Shown: positions 22,427 to 33,680, counted from the stretch's first letter. The stretch is 64,000 nt of DNA from Owenia fusiformis (GCA_903813345.2 CAIIXF020000010.1:9044349-9108348); one strand, 5' to 3'. Numbers and translations: made by a program. The notes: generated from the letters alone by a model not told the origin.

Positions 22427-25400
22427 TCACAAGACATCAACACTTGAATCATCTTCATCAGGATCATTCCCAATTGCCTGGATGTTGGAACAATCGCCCT
22501 GATCATGACAGGCACATATTGGAATGCAAGTAAGTCCTGCAGCCAGACAGGGGCACTTTCGTGCAACATTACAGTTTGCGTCCTTGCAATAAAGATGTGT
22601 AACATCCCTCAATTCAATTGGAGCGGGGTCTTTGGTGATCATTACAGGCATCATTTTCCCATTGACTATTTTCCATCCATTTCCAACTGGGTCCCACAAA
22701 TCTGGTTTGGCAATATGACTGGAAAGCCAAATCTGAAGTTGAATCTGACACCTTTGTACATGTTGCTTGAATGCATCTTCTGTTGGTGGAAGACTTGATG
22801 CTGGTTTATCTGTTGTAGAAGCCAACACAAAACGGAGGTCGTCTAATGTCATAGCTGCATTTGTTTTCTTTCCTGTCACACAATACATTGACAGAATGAA
22901 CTGCCTAGCGAAACTTTGGAATTTAATTTGGTCTTCAAATGCAGAAAGGCCAACCAGTGATGTGTGATTTTTCTGCAGTTTGGCAAAGGCAGTTCTCTTG
23001 CCAATTCTATGCAATGCGCAGGTTGTGTCCGATCCTGTGACCACGTGAACTGCAGGAAGTAGTCGACAAATACCTTCACCAAGTCCATTTGCAATTGTAT
23101 GAATAGGGATATATCGCTCCTTGTTTGCACGTCCAGTGTGCATAAAAACTTCAAGACTGTCTGTCAAATATGGAGTCTGAAAGTAATGCACTAGAAGGAC
23201 AAATACATCTGTGTCATCACACTTGACAATAATACGCTGGTGCTGTTTTGCATTTTCAATAGTGTGTAGAATGAGCATTGTATCAGCCTCTTCATGACTA
23301 CACGCAAGATGGGGGAGGTATTGATCACCGTTTTCTGTCAGCTTTAAAATTTTGTTTTTGTCTCGGAAACCACCGGCAAGAACTACACTCTGTCCCTTTT
23401 TGAGGTATTGAGGAGTTATGACCACTAGCATTTCACAAATGAAGTTAGCAAGATTTGCTTTATTCGCTGGATTCTTCAAGAATCTTCTAAAGTTAGGCAC
23501 ATTCCTTCCAGCAGCAATTATATGGGTAGTTGAGTCATCATTGTTGCCGCGTCTCTCACGTTCAGCAAATTTGATAGATTTGGTATTATCATATCTATCA
23601 AATACAACTGTTAGTGCATCAGTACTGCCTTTAAGAAACTTGAGGATTCTCCTTAAAACTGCATCCACCAGTTCCTCATAAGTCTTGAAAAGTTTTTCAT
23701 TCATCGACTGCAGCAGAGCCATCCCATCAAAGATGTAACTACTACTTCCTTCTTTAAGGTCTTCCAAAACTTCTGTCACTCCGGCATATGATTCCAGTCT
23801 CTTTGCTAATTCACACTTAGCAGTTTTTCTCATTGTTCCATCATCATTGAACAATGAGGGTGGCACTGTGGTGAGCTCATGCTTCAGCACTTGTTGTAAA
23901 TCTACATCACGATCCTTTGAAACCAAAAGCAATCTTCTAAATAAAACCTCAGATTCTATGGCAATCCTTTTTCCAGCAACAGTAATGGTAGTTTTCTTTG
24001 TGTCTGAAAAGGTTTTTATGCCAAGTCTTTTATCTGGATCCCAAAAGTGTGCTGTATCTTCCAAGAGCCGGTGTACTATGAACTTTTCTTGGTGTTTCTT
24101 GGCCCTGTCGAGACATTCAGTTAGATCCTTTTCAATCTCAAGGGGTGCTATTTGGCCCGTTCCTATGTTAATTAGATTTGGTGGAACAGTCTCCATGTCA
24201 AAGGGATTTTGAAAAATGTCAGTGATGGTTGACTTCATTTTTAGTAGGTCACTTTCATCTCTGGCCATTCTACTTTTTCCAATGTCACTGTGAATAGCCG
24301 TCGTGCTAACTGGTACTGTAAGATTTTTCACTCTCTCAGCATATTCAGCAGTTATATGCCTGGTGACAAGCCATCTGATAAGTGCACTCTTAGATCGTGT
24401 GAAACCTATGATTCCTCCTGAGCTTTTTGCTTCTTTGTTAATTGTTTGCTCGAGTGCCTGATCTGTTGGGACACAATTGAAACGGGTCGAGTCTGATCGT
24501 CTAACAACAAATCCACCTTCCCTCATATGTTTGTATGATTCAGGGTGAAGCTTTTCTAGTTGTTTCATTTCCAGGACATAAATAGGTGTATATCTTGCAT
24601 AATTTATTTTTCCTGCTGCAAAAAACCAGGGAATTGCTTCAGCAATCGAATCAAGATGGAGTTGAAAATTTGCCGAACGGTCAGCTCTGAGGATTCTAAA
24701 TAAGATTTCACACCCTTCGAGGAAAGTAGCCCAGTATTCAAATGTTTTTGATCTTTGTCTTCCTTCTCTTTTAAATAGTAAGAGCTTCTCATCAGTTGCT
24801 TTTATTTCCTGTTCCATATCTTCAATGAGCATTTTGACTCTGTCCAGTTGACTCTCATGAAAAGCTATCTCTAGACGTTGAAGAAGATCTTTCAGTTTTT
24901 CAGATAGCAGAGCTTCATCCTTTTCTGCATACCAGGCCTCTGCCGACTCTATATTTAGTCTAGAAAGTGCTTCGTAAGCTAGTTTGAGTCCCCTTATTCC
25001 TCTGTCTAAGTGTTTACCTTGTAGCATTTGTTTGGCACTTGCTGGTGCAAAAACATCTGATTCTGTTAAAATATGGAGTAGCCCACCATCAGCAAAAAGC
25101 TTTCCAATACTTGCAATAAGCGCCATTTGTAGGTGCATTACACCAAGTCTCATTGTAACCTTACCATTCAAAGCTTCTGGGTGACTCCACAATATTTGCT
25201 GGGCCTTACTGTAGATTGCCAGATCTGCAGTGACAAGTATCTGTTCTTGCTGAAGACTGAGAGCAATGTTGGCCAGTACTAAAAGTGCTGTATATATGGT
25301 TGATAAATCACTTGGTGATGCATTAATGAAAGGCAGGTACCTAATTATAGATGTTGGGATACTGTGCTCTTCTAAGGCTGCTATAAACCCAGCCCATGCT

Positions 25401-27286
25401 GGGATATTTTGTTCTTTGTCTTGGTTAATCATCCTTAGTAGTTTCCAAACTGAGTCAGATCTTTTTGCTTCCAATATTGCTGCTGTTGGTTTGTCTTGCA
25501 TAATATCAGCAACATCTGAGATAGGGGCAGGGTTTGATCTTTTGGGGGGTTTGATATATTTTGACAGTGTTTGATCCTCATATTTGTTAATATCTTGAGT
25601 GCTCAACGACTTGCTAGATTGACATGGTATGCTTGTTCCCTCACCTTTCATTTGGCATTTCTTTTGATAAAGTACCATTGCCATTGAGTGTGTACTGTTT
25701 TTGCCATCCAACGTATCTTCATTCTGGTCAAAGTTATCAATTGATGCGTCCACATGTCCAACTGTATCCTTATCTGGTATTTGGATGCCACTTGGTACAT
25801 AAATATCTGATCTTCCTATCTCTGTCTTTGCAGCTGATGTTGTAAAAGCTCTAATTTCATTGTAGGAAGTGCAAAACCCCAATGCATTCAGACAATCTAT
25901 GAGTTGTTTACTACCATGGTCATGTTGAAGCTTTATTCCAAGCGCCATTGATAATGGAGTCCAAGCATTTCTTGACAAAGCTATTATGCAATGGCAGATA
26001 CTGACAACCTTCATATCAAACTTCTTTGGATTTGTACCAGTACCCTCATTTATGCGACTTACATCTTTAAATGAACTTTCATTTGTACACCATGTCACAA
26101 AATCATAAAGCAACTCGGGAATAAATGTAGCACATGCTTCTTTATTGATACTCGTGCTAGAAGGATACACAGACTTTCCTTTTGGCAGCTCAATCTCGGC
26201 AATGGCCCCTCGCAGAATGCATGCAGCATAATGGAGCACATGATGTGGTTCCTCCATAGTTTGATCAAGAACTGGTTCTTCCTCAAGTAGGGCATCTTCA
26301 TCCTTTATTGCATTAGCTTTGAAGAGTGCTTCTCCTACAGTTAAATTGCCAGGGCAAATAATACCTGGCTGATTTGGTCTTTCAATGAATTCAATCCTGT
26401 CACCAAACCAATTTTTCAATCGATTCTTCAGTTTCAAAGTCCTATATTCTTCAGCATTTTTAATGCCTTTGTCTTTTAAAGCCTTCGTGAACATGTTATG
26501 TAGGTGCTTTGAACTGAGAACTTCAGCCTTCTTGGACAACACCGTCTTCTCAACATATGCAATTATTTCCTCAAAGGCCAAGTCATAATCAGAACCTGAG
26601 GATGTTGACTGTTTATTGATTGCTGCTTTTATATTACGTATATTTACATAACGTGAGTAACAAGTCCTATGATATTGGGCATCACATGCAAATAAATCAG
26701 TATGGGCAGTCAACCGCCCGACCAACAGGTTATCATTTCTTTCATTGGCAGCTGTGAGTATTCTTTGCCTTGTGCTCTCCCCCTCATTAGTTGTAATTTT
26801 TGTAAGTGGGTATTTACGTGTTGATGTTTTGCTACACCCACTGATACATTGGTAAAACATACAACAATTTTCATTTATTTTGAAATTCTTATGAACCCTA
26901 TCAGACTGACGAATTGAACTTGAGGTAGACGCCGTCTGATCTTCAGGCAAGGTATTTTGAAATACTGGGGGTATGTTACTTTTACTAGTATAGCGTGACC
27001 TGCACCCATAATGAAATGATACATATATTTTTTGACTTAAAATGTCATTTCTAAACGGAAGCAAATTGTCATATACTTCGTCTTTGTACAAAGTTGCATA
27101 GTTTATTATTGATGATAGGCCTTCTGTCTTAGGGGTTTTCACAAAGGGGCCCTTTATTTTATTTTTCAATGACTGCATGCATATAATACAGTTTTTAGGA
27201 TTAGGTGGAGCTGGCTTCATCTTTTTTGGAACTGGCTCTGTCTCAGGGTCACTCATTGTGCTAGAGTTGCCACACCCAAGATCCAT
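22427..27286 (-). CDS. Academ-like transposase: XPG/FEN-type nuclease with Cys8 tail, 1619 residues
   Basis: One unbroken frame from MDLGCGNSST to SSVDVL. The N-terminal part has zinc-ligand pairs: CIIC at 33-36 with HYGC at 92-95, and CDAQYHRTC at 201-209. Residues about 590-990 are helical and include a block (ARYTPIYVLEM at 897, DQALEQT at 942, GGIIGFTR at 957) recalled from large multicopy invertebrate and fish proteins. Residues 1180-1440 read as an XPG/FEN fold: Asp1187 in IFDGMALL, VVFDRYDNTK at 1227-1236, HEEADT at 1331-1336, CDDTDV at 1356-1361, then TGSDTT plus ALHRIGKRTAFAKL (1418-1437), an H3TH-like motif. The tail 1567-1599 has exactly eight Cys (1567, 1572, 1578, 1580, 1587, 1591, 1593, 1599). 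The role would be cutting and moving its own element; the nuclease step is inferred from the family. A host-domesticated gene is less likely given the flanking TIRs. Confidence 0.82.
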   Translation of the reverse strand: MDLGCGNSSTMSDPETEPVPKKMKPAPPNPKNCIICMQSLKNKIKGPFVKTPKTEGLSSIINYATLYKDEVYDNLLPFRNDILSQKIYVSFHYGCRSRYTSKSNIPPVFQNTLPEDQTASTSSSIRQSDRVHKNFKINENCCMFYQCISGCSKTSTRKYPLTKITTNEGESTRQRILTAANERNDNLLVGRLTAHTDLFACDAQYHRTCYSRYVNIRNIKAAINKQSTSSGSDYDLAFEEIIAYVEKTVLSKKAEVLSSKHLHNMFTKALKDKGIKNAEEYRTLKLKNRLKNWFGDRIEFIERPNQPGIICPGNLTVGEALFKANAIKDEDALLEEEPVLDQTMEEPHHVLHYAACILRGAIAEIELPKGKSVYPSSTSINKEACATFIPELLYDFVTWCTNESSFKDVSRINEGTGTNPKKFDMKVVSICHCIIALSRNAWTPLSMALGIKLQHDHGSKQLIDCLNALGFCTSYNEIRAFTTSAAKTEIGRSDIYVPSGIQIPDKDTVGHVDASIDNFDQNEDTLDGKNSTHSMAMVLYQKKCQMKGEGTSIPCQSSKSLSTQDINKYEDQTLSKYIKPPKRSNPAPISDVADIMQDKPTAAILEAKRSDSVWKLLRMINQDKEQNIPAWAGFIAALEEHSIPTSIIRYLPFINASPSDLSTIYTALLVLANIALSLQQEQILVTADLAIYSKAQQILWSHPEALNGKVTMRLGVMHLQMALIASIGKLFADGGLLHILTESDVFAPASAKQMLQGKHLDRGIRGLKLAYEALSRLNIESAEAWYAEKDEALLSEKLKDLLQRLEIAFHESQLDRVKMLIEDMEQEIKATDEKLLLFKREGRQRSKTFEYWATFLEGCEILFRILRADRSANFQLHLDSIAEAIPWFFAAGKINYARYTPIYVLEMKQLEKLHPESYKHMREGGFVVRRSDSTRFNCVPTDQALEQTINKEAKSSGGIIGFTRSKSALIRWLVTRHITAEYAERVKNLTVPVSTTAIHSDIGKSRMARDESDLLKMKSTITDIFQNPFDMETVPPNLINIGTGQIAPLEIEKDLTECLDRAKKHQEKFIVHRLLEDTAHFWDPDKRLGIKTFSDTKKTTITVAGKRIAIESEVLFRRLLLVSKDRDVDLQQVLKHELTTVPPSLFNDDGTMRKTAKCELAKRLESYAGVTEVLEDLKEGSSSYIFDGMALLQSMNEKLFKTYEELVDAVLRRILKFLKGSTDALTVVFDRYDNTKSIKFAERERRGNNDDSTTHIIAAGRNVPNFRRFLKNPANKANLANFICEMLVVITPQYLKKGQSVVLAGGFRDKNKILKLTENGDQYLPHLACSHEEADTMLILHTIENAKQHQRIIVKCDDTDVFVLLVHYFQTPYLTDSLEVFMHTGRANKERYIPIHTIANGLGEGICRLLPAVHVVTGSDTTCALHRIGKRTAFAKLQKNHTSLVGLSAFEDQIKFQSFARQFILSMYCVTGKKTNAAMTLDDLRFVLASTTDKPASSLPPTEDAFKQHVQRCQIQLQIWLSSHIAKPDLWDPVGNGWKIVNGKMMPVMITKDPAPIELRDVTHLYCKDANCNVARKCPCLAAGLTCIPICACHDQGDCSNIQAIGNDPDEDDSSVDVL

Positions 27287-27289
27287 TGT

Positions 27290-27700
27290 CTTTATTCATC
27301 CATCAGATCTGTGATAATAAATAAAGGACAATGTCTCAGCTTTGAATTGATTGAATATCTGACATAAAGATCTTCATATTTGATACTTTCTATTAAAGGA
27401 AATGCTTATTCAGTTAAACGAATTAGTATTACTATGGAGGAGATATATCATTTAGCTATATGGATAATAAATATCTACCTGTTACTAGTACTTTGATTGC
27501 ACACTTTGTCCATTGAAGTTCCCTATCAATCTTAATATGTATCACCCAATGGGTCGTTACCAAGTACCATCCTATTAAAAGAGAATTTAAATAGACTATA
27601 TACCTGCATGATTGATTATTAATGAGATTTTATCCACTTAATACAAAAACTGTTGATACATTAATTACTTAGTTTTAATGTCATATTAATATCTTTTCAT
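27290..27700. other. Element DNA upstream of the transposase start, nothing recognised
   Basis: AT-rich sequence 5' of the transposase ORF that would hold its promoter. A possible splice acceptor (TTATCACAG near 27310) could mark a 5'-UTR intron. No second ORF is present. Confidence 0.4.
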
Positions 27701-27705
27701 GTATA

Positions 27706-28348
27706 CAGGGTGTCCCGAAAGTATGGGGCCCCCCCTAGATGGACATATACCAGTGTCGTGATAGTATGTGTCATATATCATTTTAAAGCTTATCCAAAGT
27801 TACATTGATTCGCCAAGTATCATGGTTCAACTCTCAAATATTAAAAAATTACAGGCATTTAAAAAGTTAGTGTTTGGTCAAAATTAAGTTCAATTTTACA
27901 CCAAATCACTAGTCAATGTGTCCTCCCGGGCCATCTTTACAGCAGCAATTTTTTTCGGGTCGGAGAGATATTGAGTTGGAAAAAGATAACGGTGAGGGTA
28001 GAAACTCTAAGGAAACTCTTCTAAAGTCCCTGAACATGTTTTAAGAGGGTTATAAAATTCCAAACCCCTTTTTGAAGGGCTTTTAAGGTCATATCTGAAA
28101 ATAATTACTGCTGTTAACATGGCCAAAGGGGGACACATTGACTAGTAATGTGGTGTAAAATTGTAATTTATTTTGACAAAACATTAACTTTTAAAATGGC
28201 TGTAACTTTTTCCCATTCGGGAGTTAAACCATGATACTTGACAAATCAATGTAACTTTGGATAAGCTTTAAAATGATATATGACACATACTATCACGACA
28301 CTGGTATATGTCCACCTAGGGGGGGCCCCATACTTTCGGGACACCCTG
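27706..28348. mobile_element. Mariner-type MITE (CAGGGTGTCCCGAAA), TIR about 250 bp
   Basis: Both ends begin CAGGGTGTCCCGAAAGTATG with TA on each side (27704-27705 and 28349-28350). The first 110 bp of each arm are almost identical and alignment continues for about 250 bp, so the 643-bp element is a near-complete palindrome. It is nested in the right part of the Academ-like element. The high arm identity suggests a younger insertion than its host element. Confidence 0.92.
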
Positions 28349-28359
28349 TACATTTGGAT

Positions 28360-29780
28360 TTATATTAAATTTAGCCTGAGGTAACATAAACATAATTTAT
28401 ATCAATGAACATATTCACACTTACCTTTTCTTATGTTTTCATAAATCTTTTCACTGCTTTAGACAAATGAGCAACAACTCAGACATCATTTGGTCATTTG
28501 AAGATAAGGCAAGGTATTGCTTCCCAATTAGAATGTGATATACATAACAGGATGTACATATATGCTACAAAAGTTCCTATTCTTTGTTCTATGTCTAATC
28601 CAGGGGCACCATGCTTTTCCTAATAAATGTTCACTACCAAGAGGTAGTGAGATCATCTGAAAGGGCTTAGGATTAAGATTTCCCATAGCACAATTATGCA
28701 GTGACCACAATATAACAAAAGATTTGAATATCAAAGAGGTTCATCCTATTCAATGTAGATAGTAATCAGATCCGGGCTTTCATACAATGGGTTTCTAATG
28801 CTTTTGATCATTGAGTGTGTATTACAATAATCATTGTTATGTCACATACCTATAAAAGATGAATGAAACAATAAAAAAGTTATCTTAAATATATTTTATG
28901 AACATGTTAAAACATAGTTAATTGTTTCTAGATTGCTTCTATAAATAATCCGTATGACACCCTCAATTTAAACAGGTTCTGATAATTTGTATATGACCAG
29001 CAATTAAATTCTTAATCGTCTTTACAATAATATGAATATTAATTAATTCATTTATTGATCATCTTTATTGCCCTTGGCTACTTTCTAATTGGCAACTGAA
29101 ACCAAGAATCTTAACCATATTTTAATGCTGTGTCTTAACTGTCTTAACATACCTTATTATTAGCATTATTATTATTATTATTATTATATAATCGTCATTA
29201 TTATTACATAATATTTAATTGATATGCTGTAATTAGGGTATTAGCATAGTTGGCATGTAAAAATGTTACATAAAATCAAATCTGTTCTTCAGAATATGAT
29301 TATTTGCTCTGTGTTGTATGTTATTTTGTCAAATGCTGCATCAGAAACAAGATTTGCCACACCCACGTTTATACTCTTTTTTGGGGTTAGGGCACTAATG
29401 AGTGATAAAAAAATTATTTTAAGATGTTCAATGAGGGAAATAATCATATCAAAATATTAAACAGTCCTGTTAGATAATTTTAAAATACTAATATGTGTTA
29501 TATTATGGTGCAACTTATTTCTAACCCTAGCAATAAAAAAGGCATGGTAAAAAATAAAATATTTTTTTCCGTCATTCAGTATTCAGATGATAATTTCAAA
29601 AAAATACGAAGGATTTTTGTTCCCAGTTTGGTTTACAATTGTTAAACAAGCATTTCCTCATATAACATCAAAAGGGTAGGTATAGTCATGCAAACCATTT
29701 AATCTTATTAAGCCTCTGGTAGTGCTACTTCAATTAAAAGATAATTAATTACATGCTCATTAATTCGTTAATTTATTCAT
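28360..29780. other. Right non-coding part of the Academ-like element
   Basis: No ORF with recognisable similarity. An ATT microsatellite lies at about 29163-29190. Short frames here look random. Confidence 0.45.
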
Positions 29781-29783
29781 GTT

Positions 29784-29925
29784 CGGTCGCGGAACCAAAT
29801 TTCACAACATATATTTTCAGTTAGCTGACATATTTTCCTACAATATGGTACCAAACACCACTTGTTATACCAGGTGGGTAGCAAACTTTTTTTTTAACCC
29901 CCTTATATTCAATTTGTCATCCGGC
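29784..29925 (-). repeat. Right TIR of the Academ-like element
   Basis: Inverted copy of 21336-21466. It carries a poly-T stretch of about 12 bp, which accounts for the small length difference. Confidence 0.8.
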
Positions 29926-29929
29926 TATA

Positions 29930-31690
29930 TATAATGTCCCGCATTAGTTTTCAATTCTCTAATTTCAGCATTCTGCGGCGAATAAGTGTGGTTAAGCTAA
30001 TGATACAGAAACCGACTCAATACTCATCTAATATTCCCACAGGACGTCCATAAAGCAAAGTTACGAATGATTTACTAGTTTTGAGGTGAAATAATGAATA
30101 TTGCATTAAAACTGTAAAGTTTTAAAAAGTTATAAAATGCAGGTAGAATTGTGGTTACTAAGTAATATGATTTCATAATACCCGGGGCAACGTTTCCATT
30201 AAAACATGATAATATTTTTGGATGCTAAATAAAGTATCCAATTCACTTATTACAAAACAACATTTTTTTAATTGCTATGTTGTAATAATGTTGCTATATA
30301 ACTCCGATCAAAGTTTAAGTATTATATTTATTCAATTTCCTGGAATATCGCCATCTTTATCAATCTGTATAATTCAGCAGAGTTTTTACTTTGAAGCTGA
30401 TCAGTCACCTTGATAATGGCCCTACCTCCAAGTCAGCAATAAGCAATAATTGCTGCAGCTATACAGTAGCTAGGTATTGAGGTCCTAGACCATGCATCAT
30501 ATTTTCCTGATCATGCAATATCTGATTTTTACTTGTATAGAGAATACCATATCCTCAAATGGGTTCAAACATATGTTTTGAGTTATGACTCCAGTGTCAC
30601 TATACCTACACTGACCAAAGAGCTCGAGGAGGATAAAAATGATTTCAAAACACGGCAAGAAGAAGAAAACATTTAAGCAAAAAGATTTTCACTCATTTCT
30701 TCTTCGACATTATTTCAGGTTATTACCCGGGGGTTATTATCACATTTTCTGATGATAAGTCATGGTGGTTGTCTTATAAGCAACTAAGCGATATCTAACT
30801 ACAGGCAAATATATTTAATCGTAGCCACAATTTAGTCTAGGGAAAGCAATCAGTCCTCCTTAAACGATTATTGACACTTCATCATTTGCCTTTTTTTATA
30901 TTCCATTATAAGATAAACCGATGACAAATTATAAACACCTTCTCACAGCTATGAGCGATGATAAAACTGGTCAAGTGAACTTGTTTGCATTGAATTTTCT
31001 ATTCGCCGCGAAAATGTAACCGAATGTGCGTGTTTATAGGCCAGTTCGCTGTTCAATTGCACTTGCTATATATAACTTGTTAGGTATCAAAAATATATGT
31101 ATTAATGATAGGTCAAAGAAGTTGTACTTTGTATATAGTAAGTGCAATTCAAGGGTTTTATTGCCTTAACTGATTCTACTACTCCGTGGGAGAATAAAAG
31201 ACACAATACAATATCAGCAATTTGGGAAATTGCAAATATCAAGTATTTCACGTAATCCTGAAAGAACATGTTAGATTGACCCTCTCTCTAATTATATAAT
31301 GTCAGTTTCCTCAAAAACACCCATCATTTCTCTATTCCCTGGGTTGTACGACCTTAACGACAAAGAAAAATGCTCGAGCCGGTAATGAGATATTTAGAAG
31401 AAGTATGATTTGTCTCCATTAACCACAGTTTTCTTCTTAAGAAAGTAAGATAATGAGGTAAGAATTACATTTTTACAATTATTTTCAAAGGCATGTACAT
31501 TACAATTGTTATTCCATATAGGAAGTGCAGTAGCAACAACAGGAGTGTAGCTTCCACCTCAAACAAAAGACGCCGTGGAAAATGTGTTGGATTGAGGGCT
31601 ACATAGTCCTAGGCAGCCATTAGTAACATTACAACCAAATCTGTGAACTGCGGTAAACAGATCTCAATTGTAGTGGCATATTATACTGAA
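29930..31690. other. Intergenic, nothing recognised
   Basis: No gene, tRNA or element ends were recognised over this 1.8 kb. Confidence 0.35.
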
Positions 31691-31805
31691 AGATATATCA
31701 CAGGTAGGAATCAGACAGCACTCTCCCGCAAAATCCACACGATCCGGTAAAACTCGCGCTCTCGGGGTAAACATTAAATATACCGGTAGGTTATAAAATT
31801 GCATC

Positions 31806-32238
31806 TAACACCCCGGTCACATTTGTCGTAAGAAAACTACAGTCGCCTTGCGGTCTCCGTACGGCGTGAATTTTAGACCTACCCCATGTTTGAAAATCAA
31901 GGATTGTCTGATCCCGGGTGTCTGATACTGCACTGTTTTACATCAAACTTGTTCCATTCAAAGCCGAACGCCCATGCAGTGTCTCAGAATATGTTGAAGA
32001 CAAGCACTAATATAACAGAGCTATATACCAACAGAAAGGCGTTTTTGTTTTGCTTTGAATGGACCAAGTTTGAAGAAAAACGGTGCAGTATGAGACTCAC
32101 AATCCTTGATTCTCAAACATCTGGTAGGTCTAAATTAATAGTTTTTTGTGTATAGTTGGACCGTGTTTTTGTTATTGCGGTATTTTTCATGGCGGATGTC
32201 AAACAGGTATGAACTTAGGAAATGTGACTGGGGTGTTA
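31806..32238. mobile_element. GC-patched MITE (TAACACCCCGGTCACATTT family), middle of the nest
   Basis: Ends TAACACCCCGGTCACATTT and, inverted, TAACACCCCAGTCACATTT match the family at 60697 and 7577. GC blocks such as GTCGCCTTGCGGTC follow the left end. Its interior is interrupted by the palindromic element at 31875-32132. Confidence 0.8.
31875..32132. mobile_element. Innermost palindromic MITE (TAGACCTACC ends)
   Basis: TAGACCTACC opens it and GGTAGGTCTA closes it. Inverted pairs continue inward: GTTTGAAAATCAAGGATTG, CTGCACTGTTTT, AACTTGTTCCATTCAAAGC. An arm of the same family lies at 48257-48365, proving it is a separate mobile unit. Confidence 0.8.
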
Positions 32239-32939
32239 ATGACAAATTACTATAATTTACCTATCTGTTTATTGTCTATCAAGTCGAATTACATGTTTAC
32301 CTGTAGACCCTATTCAGCCATGGCTGACGTCAGCTTTTACAAGTTACTTCATAAACAGTTGACACATAGGTTAGTACACACCTTGACAATACGGTAAGTA
32401 CCCTAAGAAGACAGATAATGTGAAACTCATTCCGCTAGCTGAATATACTAACAAGAATAAGCAAGGCCGATGGCCTTAGAAGATGGAGCCTTCATATTGA
32501 AAAAATCAAAACAGCACCTTCTTTTAAAATCCGATCCGGGTAAAAATCGCAGTCTCGGAGTAAAAATCACATAATCAATGTCTATGATCTATTATAAGTC
32601 GAATCACATATTTGCATACCCTATTAATCCATGGCTGACGTCAGGTTACCTACAAATAAGTAAGTTTCTTCATAAACTGGCACACATTTGAGATTTCAAC
32701 CCGGGGATTTCAAGTTGTGTTCAGTCTCACGAACAACCTAGACTTATTTAAGTATCCTAAAACACAGATGATGTGAAACACATTCCGCTGGCTGAATATA
32801 CTAACAATTAAGCTAGGTCGATGAACTTACAAGAAAGAGCATTCGTATTAAAAAATCCAAAATCTTACTACTTTTTACCGGAATGTGCGGATTTTGCAGG
32901 AGAATGCTGTTTGATTACTACCTGTGATATAACATTACT

Positions 32940-33680
32940 CCGACATTGATTACTGTAATCTCAAATTTCTTAAACTAAACTGGGGCCTTAGATCTAAACA
33001 ATAAAATATCAACGTCAGTTAATAATTAAAAGATGTTTTTCTGTAATGTGTACAACACATCATTATTCTATTTGTCTGGCATAATTTAGGGCTTATAACA
33101 TTGGCTGTTATCACATTACAGAATTAGGGATAACGGAAATTATGTGTCACTTATTGACATGGTTAATTCGAAAAGAAGGGAGAATTTGTATTTAGATCAC
33201 AGGATACATTCTAGTCAAACAACATGAACTAGTGTTGCAATTACTTGTTCAGAAAATAGATTTTCAGGAAATATTTTAAGTCACGCGTTGTCTTAAACCT
33301 CTTCCTGTACTTCAAAAGATATACTGTCATGCTAGACTGTCAGTGTCAATTAAGTCGGACATCATTAGGGTTAAATTTACTACAATGTGACAACAAATGA
33401 AGCACACAAGTCAGTTCGTATTTGTACTATCTTCTCTTGCCACTATAAGTGCTTTCTGGATTAAGTCTAATTCTTAACATAGATTATCAATGGAAATCAT
33501 GAGAAAATACCGAGAATTATTCAAAAATTGGTGTCATTTTTGTGACACCTTGTCATGTATGTTACATGCTTTTGCATTGTGGATATTGCGTTCACATATT
33601 TGTTATGCAAAGTGTTGATTGATTCACTCACTTAACCAGTACCTGAGTACACCCTTTGCAAAATTGATAAACTATTGGTT
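32940..33680. other. Intergenic, nothing recognised
   Basis: No coding or element pattern was seen. Confidence 0.35.

Larger units (their letters stand above)
21336..29925. mobile_element. Academ-like autonomous DNA transposon, about 8.6 kb
   Basis: The left end GCTGGATGACAAATTGA (21336) is matched in inverted orientation at the right (to 29925). The TIRs run about 131 and 142 bp, sharing GCTACCCACCT, GTATAACAAG and GTGAAATTTGGTTCCGCGACC. A TA flanks each side (21334-21335 and 29926-29927); a 4-bp duplication would need one mismatch (AATA/TATA). The element carries one long intact minus-strand ORF (22427-27286). TIR identity of roughly 80% suggests it is not brand new, although the ORF has stayed open. 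The Academ superfamily is assigned from the XPG-like nuclease plus eight-cysteine tail reported for that group. Confidence 0.75.
31695..32930. mobile_element. Outer TIR element of a three-level nest
   Basis: The left end ATATCACAGGTAGGAATCAG is matched in inverted orientation at the right end (ATATCACAGGTAGTAATCA), and the TIR continues through ACAGCAYTCTCC, GCAAAATCC and CCGGTAAAA for about 60 bp. Two diverged direct copies of a roughly 315-bp segment (about 32270-32580 and 32585-32900) lie inside, both containing CCATGGCTGACGTCAG and CATTCCGCTRGCTGAATATA. The element also holds the GC-patched MITE at 31806-32238. Confidence 0.75.

Noticed and set aside
22411-26588. Many shorter frames on both strands across 22.4-26.6 kb
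   Set aside because: All overlap the 1619-codon transposase ORF, whose motifs are unmistakable.
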